From the NCBI RefSeq assembly GCF_900230225.1, contig NZ_OCNH01000002.1:1055844-1119843 (forward strand): 64,000 bases of DNA, written 5' to 3'. The position numbers and the translations under genes were made by a program. Numbering within the stretch: the first letter of the stretch is position 1; each line of letters starts with the position of its first letter. Shown here piece by piece: positions 8,201 through 15,291 of the stretch. The stretch is from Spirosoma fluviale. GTDB taxonomy: Bacteria; Bacteroidota; Bacteroidia; Cytophagales; Spirosomataceae. The notes beneath the pieces were generated by a model. It had not been told where the DNA came from. It worked only from the letters and a program-made list of their open reading frames with translations, and did not search any database.

Positions 8201-11200
8201 AGGTGGAACGCCTTCGGCAACCGCTCCATCTCCGCAAACCACAAGCAGCAACCCAGGCACGAGCTATTACTACGTTAGCCAGACGGTCAATGGCTGTGAA
8301 GGGCCCAGAGCCACGATTGCGGTTACCATCAATCCTAAACCGGCGCAACCCCTGGTTACACCGTCTGTGGTGTATTGCCAGAATGCACCCGCTACCGTAC
8401 TGGCTGCTACCGCCCCTGGTTTGTTGCAGTGGTATGCCGATGCTACCGGAGGGGCCGCTATTGCTGCGCCCACGCCGATAACAACCACACCGGGGGTTAC
8501 GAGCTACTATGTTACGCAGACCGATGGTAATGGCTGCGAAAGTGACCGGGCATCCATTGCGGTGCAGGTGAAAGCGAAGCCCGCCCTGCCGGGTACCGCC
8601 CCGGTTAGTTTCTGTGCCAATCAGGTTACGGCCTTAACCGCTACGACTGCCACGGGAGGGAGCCTAACCTGGTACGGCACCGATCCCGTTGCCGGGACGC
8701 CTTCGTCAACCGCCCCTGTGCCGGCAACGGCGGTGATCGGGGCACCCGTTTTGTACTATGTCAGCCAGACTGTAGACGGTTGTGAGAGTGACAAAGCCAG
8801 CGTTGCGGTTACGATCATTGGCCTTCCTCCCGCCCCAACGGTTAGCTCCACTCCGATAACATATTGTCAGGGAGTCGTATCCGTGCCATTATCGGCCACG
8901 GCAACCGGTACGGTAAGCTGGTACACCGTGCAGGCAGGTGGAACGCCTTCGGCAACCGCTCCATCTCCGCAAACCACAAGCAGCAACCCAGGCACGAGCT
9001 ATTACTACGTTAGCCAGACGGTCAATGGCTGTGAAGGGCCCAGAGCCACGATTGCGGTTACCATCAATCCTAAACCGGCGCAACCCCTGGTTACACCGTC
9101 TGTGGTGTATTGCCAGAATGCACCCGCTACCGTACTGGCTGCTACCGCCCCTGGTTTGTTGCAGTGGTATGCCGATGCTACCGGAGGGGCCGCTATTGCT
9201 GCGCCCACGCCGATAACAACAACACCGGGGGTTACGAGCTACTATGTCATGCAGACCGACGGCAATGGCTGTACAAGCGACCGGGCTGTAATCAACGTTT
9301 CGGTGTTGGCTACCCCCGTTGCTCCGGCAACCACGCCGTTCGTCTTCTGCCAGAATACAGCACCAACTTCGCTAACGGCTACACCAAGTTCCGGGGGTAT
9401 ATTGAACTGGTATACAGACCCAACTGGTGGTGTGGGCACGATTACGGCACCCGCGCCATCTACGTTTCAGGATGGTACGTTTACCTATTATGTTAGTCAG
9501 TCGATTAGTGGTTGTGAGGGCCCCCGAAACCCCATGACCGTTACCGTAAAAGCGCTGCCAACGGCACCTGGTGTTACGTCTAATCAGGTGAGTACCTGCC
9601 TGAACGCTCCTTCTGTAGCACTGGCCGCTACCCCATCGAGTGGTGGTATTCTTAACTGGTACACTACGCAAACAGGTGGTGTGCCGACCTCTACCGCTCC
9701 CCTTCCTCCCACTAATCAGGAGGGTACGCTCATTTATTATGTTAGTCAGACCGTCAATGGCTGTGAAGGCTCCCGTACGCCCATTAACGTCGTTGTCAGA
9801 GGTTTACCCGTGGCTCCGGGTGTTAGTACGAGTCCGATCGTTTATTGCCAGGGCGCTACTACGGCTGTCGCGTTAACGGCTGTACAGACAAATGGTGCCA
9901 CGTTGAACTGGTATGGTTCGTCTTCAGGCAGCGTGGCGTCGACAATAGCGCCAACGCCGTCAACGACCAGTACCGGTATATTTACGTTCTATGTGAGTCA
10001 GAGTATAAACGGATGCGAAGGGCCAAAATCGCTCATTCTGGTAATCATACAGACAACGCCGACGGCTCCAACGGTTAGCAACGTGCAGTTGTACTGCCAG
10101 GGTGGTACTGCTACACCCGTGTCGGCCACGGCGTCGCCGGGGGGGGTACTAAATTGGTATACGGCGGCAACCGGTGGAGGGTCCTCGTTAACGCCACCTA
10201 CGCCGGCCTTGACTTCCAGTGGTAATGTACTCTATTACGTGAGTCAAAGCATAAATGGGTGCGAAGGGCCACGGACTCCGGTGAACGTAACGATTAAGTC
10301 GGCACCACCTGTTCCTACGGTAGCGGGATCGCCGGCCTTTTGCCAGGGCACTGTCGCCAGTCCATTAGTGGCCATTCCGGCTGCCGGAGGAACTTTAAAC
10401 TGGTACACCGCGCAAACGGGCGGATCGGGCACATCGGTGGCTCCCAGTCCTGTAACGACGAGTGCCGGTATCGTTATATACTATGTGAGCCAGACCGATA
10501 TTACAGGCTGTGAGAGCAACCGGGCACCGGTAACGGTTCGGATTAACGCCCTGCCAACGTCACCTACAACAGCATCGGTCAGCTATTGTCAGGGGGCTAC
10601 CGCTCTTCCCCTTACGGCCCTGGCTAATAGTGGCAGTTCGTTAAGCTGGTATACGGCCCAAACCGGCGGAACTGCAGTAACCGTTACCCCCGTGCCCATT
10701 ACGACAAATGCCGGTGTGAATACATACTTTGTTAGCCAAACGGATGCCAATGGGTGCGAAAGTAGCCGAAGTTTGCTACTGGTTGTTGTGACGCCAACGC
10801 CAACGGCTCCTTCCGTTACGCCACTGGCGCCTGTTTGTCAAAATAGTGTTCCGATCGTGCTACAGGCTTCCGGCCAAAATCTGAAGTGGTATGCCGATGC
10901 AACGTCCATAAATAACATGGGTAGTTCGGTTACGGTGTCTACTGCTCAGGCTGGGCCCTTTTCATACTACGTCAGCCAGACCATCAATCAGTGCGAAAGT
11001 CCACGGACGTTGGTGCAGGGGGTTGTCAATGCCTTGCCGCTTCCGCCAACCGTTGCCAACCTGAATGTGTGTCAGGATGTGCCTACGCAGCCACTTACCG
11101 CCGTTGGTACCGCGTTGCAATGGTACGATAGTGCCGATAATCCAATTGCGGTCCCTACCCCTGTCACGAAGGTCGATGTGAATCAGACGTATATCTACAA

Positions 11201-12608
11201 GGTGACCCAAACCCTCAACGGGTGTATCAGTCAAAAGGCAACGATGATTTATACGGTCAATGTAACGCCACCGCCAACGGTTGTTACGCCCGTTGCGTAT
11301 TGCCAGAATGCCGTGGCCAAACCCCTGGAGGCAACCGGAACCAGCTTACGATGGTACAGCCCAACCGGTGCGATCACCACCGTAGCGCCCATTCCGCCTA
11401 CGATCGTTGTCACAGCCGGTGCCAGCTATTCGGTTAGTCAGCTGAACGCGCTGGGTTGCGAAAGTCGTAAGTCAGAGATTAAGGTGACGATCAACGCGTT
11501 GCCTACTGCCAGACTGGCCGGAACGACTAATGTTAGCCTGGGGACCTCCGCTATACTCTCGCTGACGCTCACCGGAACAGGACCTTATCGGTACGTCTTG
11601 TCTGATGGAGCCGTTGGAACTGCCGAAACAAGTACCAGTTCTGACATTACCGTTAATCAACTAACCGTTACACCCAGCACCACAACGAGTTACTCAGTAG
11701 TGAGCGTGTCGAATGCCTGTGGGAATGGAACGGTAAGCGGTGTCGCTACTATATCCGTAGAGGTGCCGTCTATTCTTACGGGTACGCTGGGAAGTTCGTC
11801 GATCTGTACGGGGACATTACTAACCGTACCGTTTGCAACATCCGGAAAGTTTACTGCCGCAAACACATTTGTGGTAGAAATCGCCAGCGCAACCGGCGAT
11901 TCGCTGAGCCGGAGATACACCCCTATTGCCAACGGCTTGTTACAGGGAAACACGGTTGTAACAACCATCCCGAACACAGTAGCGGCCAGTCTTTATTACA
12001 TCAGGGTGAGCGCCACAAATGCCCCTTATGCCGTTGCAGGTATCCGAAGCCCGACATTGCTGACGGTTAGAGCATTACCAACGGCTTCGTTTAGTGCGGG
12101 CAAAAAGTTGATTTACAAGAGTGAAAGCACCGAACTGCTGTTTACCTTATCCGGTGATGCACCCTGGACTGTGTCGTATGGAGCTGGTGCAGAGGTCAGA
12201 TCGGTAGGGGCAACGAAAAACTTATTCCCGGTGACGGTTACACCCGCCACGACAATAACCTACAAGCTGTTGTCTGTTTCCAATAACTGCGGTGTCGGAA
12301 AAATTGAGGGTACGGATACCACCACTATTCGCGTCGATGTGCTGCTGGCTGAAGCCGATCCCTTCGGGAATCTGGTGAAAGTTTATCCGGTTCCGGCCGA
12401 TGAGGTGGTTACGGTCGATATTGATCTGCCGCTGCAAAAAGAACCGGCCCAACTGCAGCTGATTAGTTTTGACGGACACATAACCGAGCAGGTGTCGACC
12501 CGGCAAAAGCAGACAACTCTACAACTGGATAAGGCATCTGCCGGAACCTATCTGCTGTACATCACCATCGGAAACAAGACAACGGTGCGTAAGATTTTGA
12601 AACGGTAA
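5298..12608 (+). CDS. Giant secreted Ig-like repeat protein with T9SS C-terminal sorting domain
   Basis: The 2436-residue product starts with a signal peptide (hydrophobic LLTFFVLSIVSK, cleavage near LQAQ). Residues about 130-2080 contain 24 Ig-like repeats of about 80 residues. Each has YCQ near the start, a LxWY core and a closing YYVSQTVNGCES/GPR block; the two Cys per repeat could form an intradomain disulfide. This pattern fits the Ig_7 (CHU_C-associated) family. Two or three further beta-domains follow, then a type A T9SS sorting domain (VYPVPADEVVTVDI ... GTYLLYITIGNKTTVRKILKR), which directs export across the outer membrane and surface attachment. An adhesin or matrix role is likely. 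It sits between tssB1 and PAAR, so it may be coregulated with the T6SS, but a functional link is unproven. A 735-bp internal duplication is near-perfect. Confidence 0.9.
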   Translation: MTLHLRIALLTFFVLSIVSKPLQAQITVTSVTPGTVCAGSTITVAFASPYDDYGIISLYLYGPGSTNMLLDQQTVVDASGSITATIPIDRVTGTYSYFLTRTSYFFGVPTFTASNSFDINAHPVAPGVTNVSYCQDATNIPALTATGQNVKWYDTQQGGEGTIAVPTLPTSVGTTNYYVSQTVNGCESDRANLQATIKPLPDKPIVAASVTYCQDVTTATPLSATATGTLNWYYTASGGTGQSSITPLTNATANYFVSQTVNGCEGPRAMITVTINAKPGMPAVMAPVAYCQDATAIPLSATVSTGNYSLRWYGTDATAGTGSTIAPTPQTGTPSVLSYYVTQQDPVGCESDRASIPVTVNPTPAKPVITDLSVCQNSTPVSVLSAVTVTGILKWYTASTEGTGSTVAPTLSTTTAGQTTYYVSQTDGNGCESDRASIKYTVFPLPVTPTVAAGPLFYCQDATPSPFVASAAGILKWYTTLTGTVPLVSPVPSTSLAGSATYYVSQTDGNGCESDRASVTVVTSSRPALPSVVLPPAYCLNTTPASLSATAFPGNTLRWYGMDETGGTASLVSPLPATGSAGVFRYYVSQVDGNGCESDRAVISVTVNALPSAPATSPIDICQNATVPLITSAVSAAGSLKWYTSPASSASTVAPVLSSSSVGATTYYVTQTDGNGCESSQASILVTVKPLPPAPVVPTSPIILCQSSVAAPLSATGTGTLVWYDPAGNPFPSLTPSTATVAPSTYKVSQIVNGCEGPTASITVIVIAKPNLPLVSVPAAYCQFESPVQLSATGLNLNWFTDPVGGSPSTVAPTPSGSTPGVTSYYVTQTDGNGCESDRASIAVRVKAKPALPGTAPVSFCANQVTALTATTATGGSLTWYGTDPVAGTPSSTAPVPATAVIGAPVLYYVSQTVDGCESDKASVAVTIIGLPPAPTVSSTPITYCQGVVSVPLSATATGTVSWYTVQAGGTPSATAPSPQTTSSNPGTSYYYVSQTVNGCEGPRATIAVTINPKPAQPLVTPSVVYCQNAPATVLAATAPGLLQWYADATGGAAIAAPTPITTTPGVTSYYVTQTDGNGCESDRASIAVQVKAKPALPGTAPVSFCANQVTALTATTATGGSLTWYGTDPVAGTPSSTAPVPATAVIGAPVLYYVSQTVDGCESDKASVAVTIIGLPPAPTVSSTPITYCQGVVSVPLSATATGTVSWYTVQAGGTPSATAPSPQTTSSNPGTSYYYVSQTVNGCEGPRATIAVTINPKPAQPLVTPSVVYCQNAPATVLAATAPGLLQWYADATGGAAIAAPTPITTTPGVTSYYVMQTDGNGCTSDRAVINVSVLATPVAPATTPFVFCQNTAPTSLTATPSSGGILNWYTDPTGGVGTITAPAPSTFQDGTFTYYVSQSISGCEGPRNPMTVTVKALPTAPGVTSNQVSTCLNAPSVALAATPSSGGILNWYTTQTGGVPTSTAPLPPTNQEGTLIYYVSQTVNGCEGSRTPINVVVRGLPVAPGVSTSPIVYCQGATTAVALTAVQTNGATLNWYGSSSGSVASTIAPTPSTTSTGIFTFYVSQSINGCEGPKSLILVIIQTTPTAPTVSNVQLYCQGGTATPVSATASPGGVLNWYTAATGGGSSLTPPTPALTSSGNVLYYVSQSINGCEGPRTPVNVTIKSAPPVPTVAGSPAFCQGTVASPLVAIPAAGGTLNWYTAQTGGSGTSVAPSPVTTSAGIVIYYVSQTDITGCESNRAPVTVRINALPTSPTTASVSYCQGATALPLTALANSGSSLSWYTAQTGGTAVTVTPVPITTNAGVNTYFVSQTDANGCESSRSLLLVVVTPTPTAPSVTPLAPVCQNSVPIVLQASGQNLKWYADATSINNMGSSVTVSTAQAGPFSYYVSQTINQCESPRTLVQGVVNALPLPPTVANLNVCQDVPTQPLTAVGTALQWYDSADNPIAVPTPVTKVDVNQTYIYKVTQTLNGCISQKATMIYTVNVTPPPTVVTPVAYCQNAVAKPLEATGTSLRWYSPTGAITTVAPIPPTIVVTAGASYSVSQLNALGCESRKSEIKVTINALPTARLAGTTNVSLGTSAILSLTLTGTGPYRYVLSDGAVGTAETSTSSDITVNQLTVTPSTTTSYSVVSVSNACGNGTVSGVATISVEVPSILTGTLGSSSICTGTLLTVPFATSGKFTAANTFVVEIASATGDSLSRRYTPIANGLLQGNTVVTTIPNTVAASLYYIRVSATNAPYAVAGIRSPTLLTVRALPTASFSAGKKLIYKSESTELLFTLSGDAPWTVSYGAGAEVRSVGATKNLFPVTVTPATTITYKLLSVSNNCGVGKIEGTDTTTIRVDVLLAEADPFGNLVKVYPVPADEVVTVDIDLPLQKEPAQLQLISFDGHITEQVSTRQKQTTLQLDKASAGTYLLYITIGNKTTVRKILKR
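7761..9230 (+). repeat. Two tandem near-identical 735-bp units inside the Ig-repeat gene
   Basis: Units 7761-8495 and 8496-9230 are 245 codons each and contain three Ig repeats. By direct comparison I find only about four differing bases, of which one changes a residue (an Arg to Gln in the segment following the first NGCES block). Neighbouring repeats elsewhere in the gene are far more diverged, so this is a recent duplication kept in frame. Confidence 0.9.
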
Positions 12609-12805
12609 CTGGTAACTGGTTATTGAGTTAATGGTTCCGCAGGGTCTTTGTCCTCACCATAGCCTGTGTCCTTACAGACCGCTCACCCGGACGGCCAACG
12701 CTGCTGGCGCGTGTGAGGACACAGGCTATGGAGAAGCTACCGGGAAAACTCAGTGAATCTCTGTGTAACAACTCAATAACCAATAACTAATAACCATTAA
12801 CCAAT
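12609..12805. repeat. Palindromic intergenic repeat element, copy 1
   Basis: The gap between the giant gene and PAAR is a long imperfect palindrome. CCATAGCCTGTGTCCTTA at 12658-12675 pairs with GTGAGGACACAGGCTATGG at 12713-12731, and the outer GGTTATTGAGTT near 12618 pairs with AACTCAATAACC near 12771. The right half (AAACTCAGTGAATCTCTGTG, then GTAACAACTCAATAACC) recurs in inverted orientation at 18146-18263. It has the look of a small non-coding mobile element (MITE-like) or a strong bidirectional terminator. Confidence 0.7.
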
Positions 12806-12862
12806 GATTGTTGAAATAAATACCGATTGTTTGAAAAAATAGGCGTGTTATTAAAATTAATA

Positions 12863-12870
12863 TATGTTTG
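12863..12870 (+). promoter_or_regulatory. Candidate -7 box upstream of the PAAR gene
   Basis: TATGTTTG matches TAnnTTTG exactly and lies 31 nt before the ATG of the PAAR gene, the same spacing as in the two sheath operons. No TTTG occurs at the usual 19-21 nt upstream; the nearest is 29 nt away (12830-12833), so the -33 element is not canonical. Confidence 0.4.
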
Positions 12871-12901
12871 TTGACATGGCCTGCAACCAAATCGTCTTTT
12901 T

Positions 12902-13201
12902 ATGCCCCCAGCCGCTCGTTTAACCGACATGCACACCTGTATGATGGTGCAGCCAGGCCCCGTTCCGATACCGCACGTGGGTGGCCCTATAGTTGGTCCC
13001 GGCTGCCCAACGGTGATGATCGGGGGCTTGCCTGCCGCTCGTGTTGGCGACTCATTGGTGTGCGTCGGGCCACCCGATACAATCGTTAAAGGATCCGTAA
13101 CCGTACTGATTGGCGGGGCACCGGCCGCCCGGATGGGTGATTCGACCGCTCATGGCGGCACTATTGTGGCTGGTTTTCCAACCGTCATGATCAATGGCTG
13201 A
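12902..13201 (+). CDS. PAAR-repeat spike tip protein
   Basis: The 99-residue product is a stand-alone PAAR protein: MPPAARLTDMHTC at the start, then repeated GGPIVGPGCPTVMIGGLPAA, VTVLIGGAPAARMGDST and AGFPTVMING blocks. PAAR proteins fold into a sharp cone that caps the VgrG trimer and can recruit effectors. There is no C-terminal extension, so any cargo must be a separate protein. It starts the PAAR-tssN-tssK run on the plus strand and is 50 nt upstream of tssN. Conserved His11 and Cys13 at the N-terminus plus His143-like residues in the last third (AHGG) are candidates for tip metal binding; that is inference. Confidence 0.93.
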   Translation: MPPAARLTDMHTCMMVQPGPVPIPHVGGPIVGPGCPTVMIGGLPAARVGDSLVCVGPPDTIVKGSVTVLIGGAPAARMGDSTAHGGTIVAGFPTVMING

Positions 13202-13251
13202 TTGAGCCCACTGAAAACGCAGCGGATGTACCCCGGATTATCTATTCTCTA

Positions 13252-14130
13252 ATGAACGTCACATCGCCCTTTCTCATAAACTACATTATCCTATTGCTGA
13301 TCGCTGTAGGCATGACCGCCTGGGCATTCTGGATTAACCGCCAGAATGAGCTAATGGCAAACAAACGATTTCTGTTGACGATTCTGATTGGTGCGTTAAT
13401 CCTTACGCTCCCTGGTTTATTTGGTTTAATTGGCCTGGAGTTTATCCCGGTAGGCTATATCGTGGTGCAGGTCGTCAGCCTTATTTTGGGGATTCTTTTT
13501 TTAAGTCGGATGCTGATCGACATGGGACCGGCTTTTGCTACCAAACCGGCTTTTGTCATTTTACTGGCGGGCAGTATTATCTGCTTTGGTGCTGCGTTGT
13601 TTACCCCGGTGTTCTATTACCTGAGCAGTTTTTTATACGGCGTTGTTCCGTATGATCTTTGGGCGGCAACCAGCCTGCTTCCTTTTGTGCTGCCTATCCT
13701 GTTCGCGTATACGTTTAATGCGTTGGTGGCCGTTCCCAGCGAGATTTACAAACTCTGGTACTACCCACGAAATGCGGAGGATGTAGATATGGAAGAGGTT
13801 GATTATTTCCGGCTTACCCTGCTGGAAATTCAGATCCATAAACATCCCGGTCGTAAAGAACCACCCATCAAAGTAAAGGCCCGCTCAACGGGCAACATGG
13901 CTTTTGGGACGTGGTTTCAAAAACTTATTGACGATTATAATGTCAAATTTCCCAACGATCCCATAAAGACGTTCGATGAGTCGGCCCACGAGTATGGCTG
14001 GTCCTTTTATAGCATCAAACCGTCTTTGTTCAGATTTCGAAACTATATTGACTTTGAAAAAACAATAGCCGAGAATAACCTTAGCGAGAACCACCTGATT
14101 GTGGCCAAGCGGGTGGAAGAACTTGCCTAA
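13252..14130 (+). CDS. tssN: T6SS class-iii membrane protein TssN
   Basis: The 292-residue product has five hydrophobic segments in its first 160 residues (about 5-25, 41-63, 68-90, 103-130 and 137-162) followed by a soluble domain of about 130 residues containing WYYPRNAEDVDMEEVDY and FGTWFQKLIDDYN. This matches TssN, an inner-membrane protein specific to Bacteroidetes T6SS that is thought to help replace the absent TssL/TssM complex. It begins 50 nt after PAAR and ends 6 nt before tssK, consistent with one operon. Confidence 0.85.
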   Translation: MNVTSPFLINYIILLLIAVGMTAWAFWINRQNELMANKRFLLTILIGALILTLPGLFGLIGLEFIPVGYIVVQVVSLILGILFLSRMLIDMGPAFATKPAFVILLAGSIICFGAALFTPVFYYLSSFLYGVVPYDLWAATSLLPFVLPILFAYTFNALVAVPSEIYKLWYYPRNAEDVDMEEVDYFRLTLLEIQIHKHPGRKEPPIKVKARSTGNMAFGTWFQKLIDDYNVKFPNDPIKTFDESAHEYGWSFYSIKPSLFRFRNYIDFEKTIAENNLSENHLIVAKRVEELA

Positions 14131-14136
14131 CTACCT

Positions 14137-15291
14137 ATGTTATTCCCTAAAAATCACCTGCCGGTAAACTGGGTCGATGGCATGAAGCTATCGCAACAGC
14201 ATTTTGTGGATACAGATCATCAGGTTCAGGATCTGGTCCGTGATTCGATTTCCCTGTTCCTGACCAGTTATAATTACGGCTTGTTGCCGCCGGTGCGGGG
14301 AACGTCGGTTGCCCATGAGTTCGACCTGCTCGAAAAGAATGGCAACTATGTGGAAGTGCGCCTGTTTCGCTGCAACGCCATTACGCAGGGAGGCTGCCGG
14401 ATCGCTATCAATCCGGATGTGCTGAAGTTTACGGTGCAGACAGCCTCGTTTGCCATTATGCAACACACAGAAAATCAGCCCCCAATCGGGTATGATATTG
14501 TACTGGCCGTTAATCCGTTCGAGAAAGTACCCGTTGGCAACCCCAACCCGGACGAGTCACCGCTGAGGCATCCTTACACCGAGTATGGTTACGAACTGAT
14601 GGTCGTGGCGTCTCAGCATGTCAATGCGGATGAGCTGGGCCAGCATCATTTAATTATTGGAAAAGCGATTTACCACGAAGGCCACTATATTATCGACAGC
14701 CAGTATATTCCGCCCTGTGCGTCAATTTCCAGCCACCCCCGCCTGATTCAGTACTACAAAAACTTTGGCTGGGGGTTGAACGAGATTCAGGTTAGTTCGT
14801 TCAAGATTATCCGAAAGGTTTTCGATCAGCAGCAACCGTCCGATATTGCCCGGCACGTTCAGAATCTTTGCAACCGGATACTGGATTATTTAGGGACGGT
14901 CTTTTTCGATTACCGCAACATGGACCACCAGCACCCGCCGGTGGTGCTGGTGGGTTACTTTGCCAACCTGACCAGTATTATCTATACCGGATTGTACTGC
15001 ATGCCGAGTCGGCAGAAAGAAGAACTTCTGCATTATTTCTTCGAGTGGACAAACGTAACGCCGGGCCAGTTTGAAGAACTCCTGCTGCGCTTGCTGGAAC
15101 ACGATTATAACCATAATCAGATTGGTGTTTCGATGCACGCAATTGAGCAGTTTCTGGGCGTTTTTACCAAACTCTGGAACAAGCTCAGTACGCTCGAATA
15201 TATCGGGCAGCGGAAAGAAACGATTCTGGTGCATGAGGAGGCTCCCATCCAGATCGCGCCCAGCCGGCGGGGCTGGAATATTCTGGACTAA
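14137..15291 (+). CDS. tssK: T6SS baseplate subunit TssK
   Basis: The 384-residue product has the TssK N-terminus (VNWVDGMKLSQQHFVDTD) and the family layout of an N-terminal shell domain and a C-terminal helical neck/head. TssK links the baseplate wedge (TssF/TssG/TssE) to the membrane complex. It follows tssN by 6 nt. Its last 107 nt, up to and including the stop codon at 15289-15291, are overlapped on the other strand by the rhs frame. The tssK stop codon is intact and the C-terminus (SRRGWNILD) looks normal, so tssK itself appears undamaged. Confidence 0.9.
   Translation: MLFPKNHLPVNWVDGMKLSQQHFVDTDHQVQDLVRDSISLFLTSYNYGLLPPVRGTSVAHEFDLLEKNGNYVEVRLFRCNAITQGGCRIAINPDVLKFTVQTASFAIMQHTENQPPIGYDIVLAVNPFEKVPVGNPNPDESPLRHPYTEYGYELMVVASQHVNADELGQHHLIIGKAIYHEGHYIIDSQYIPPCASISSHPRLIQYYKNFGWGLNEIQVSSFKIIRKVFDQQQPSDIARHVQNLCNRILDYLGTVFFDYRNMDHQHPPVVLVGYFANLTSIIYTGLYCMPSRQKEELLHYFFEWTNVTPGQFEELLLRLLEHDYNHNQIGVSMHAIEQFLGVFTKLWNKLSTLEYIGQRKETILVHEEAPIQIAPSRRGWNILD

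Noticed and set aside
8203-9216. Pairs of identical overlapping open frames on both strands within the giant gene (for example 8203-8481 and 8938-9216)
   Set aside because: They are shadows of the 735-bp duplication inside the Ig-repeat gene and have no independent features.
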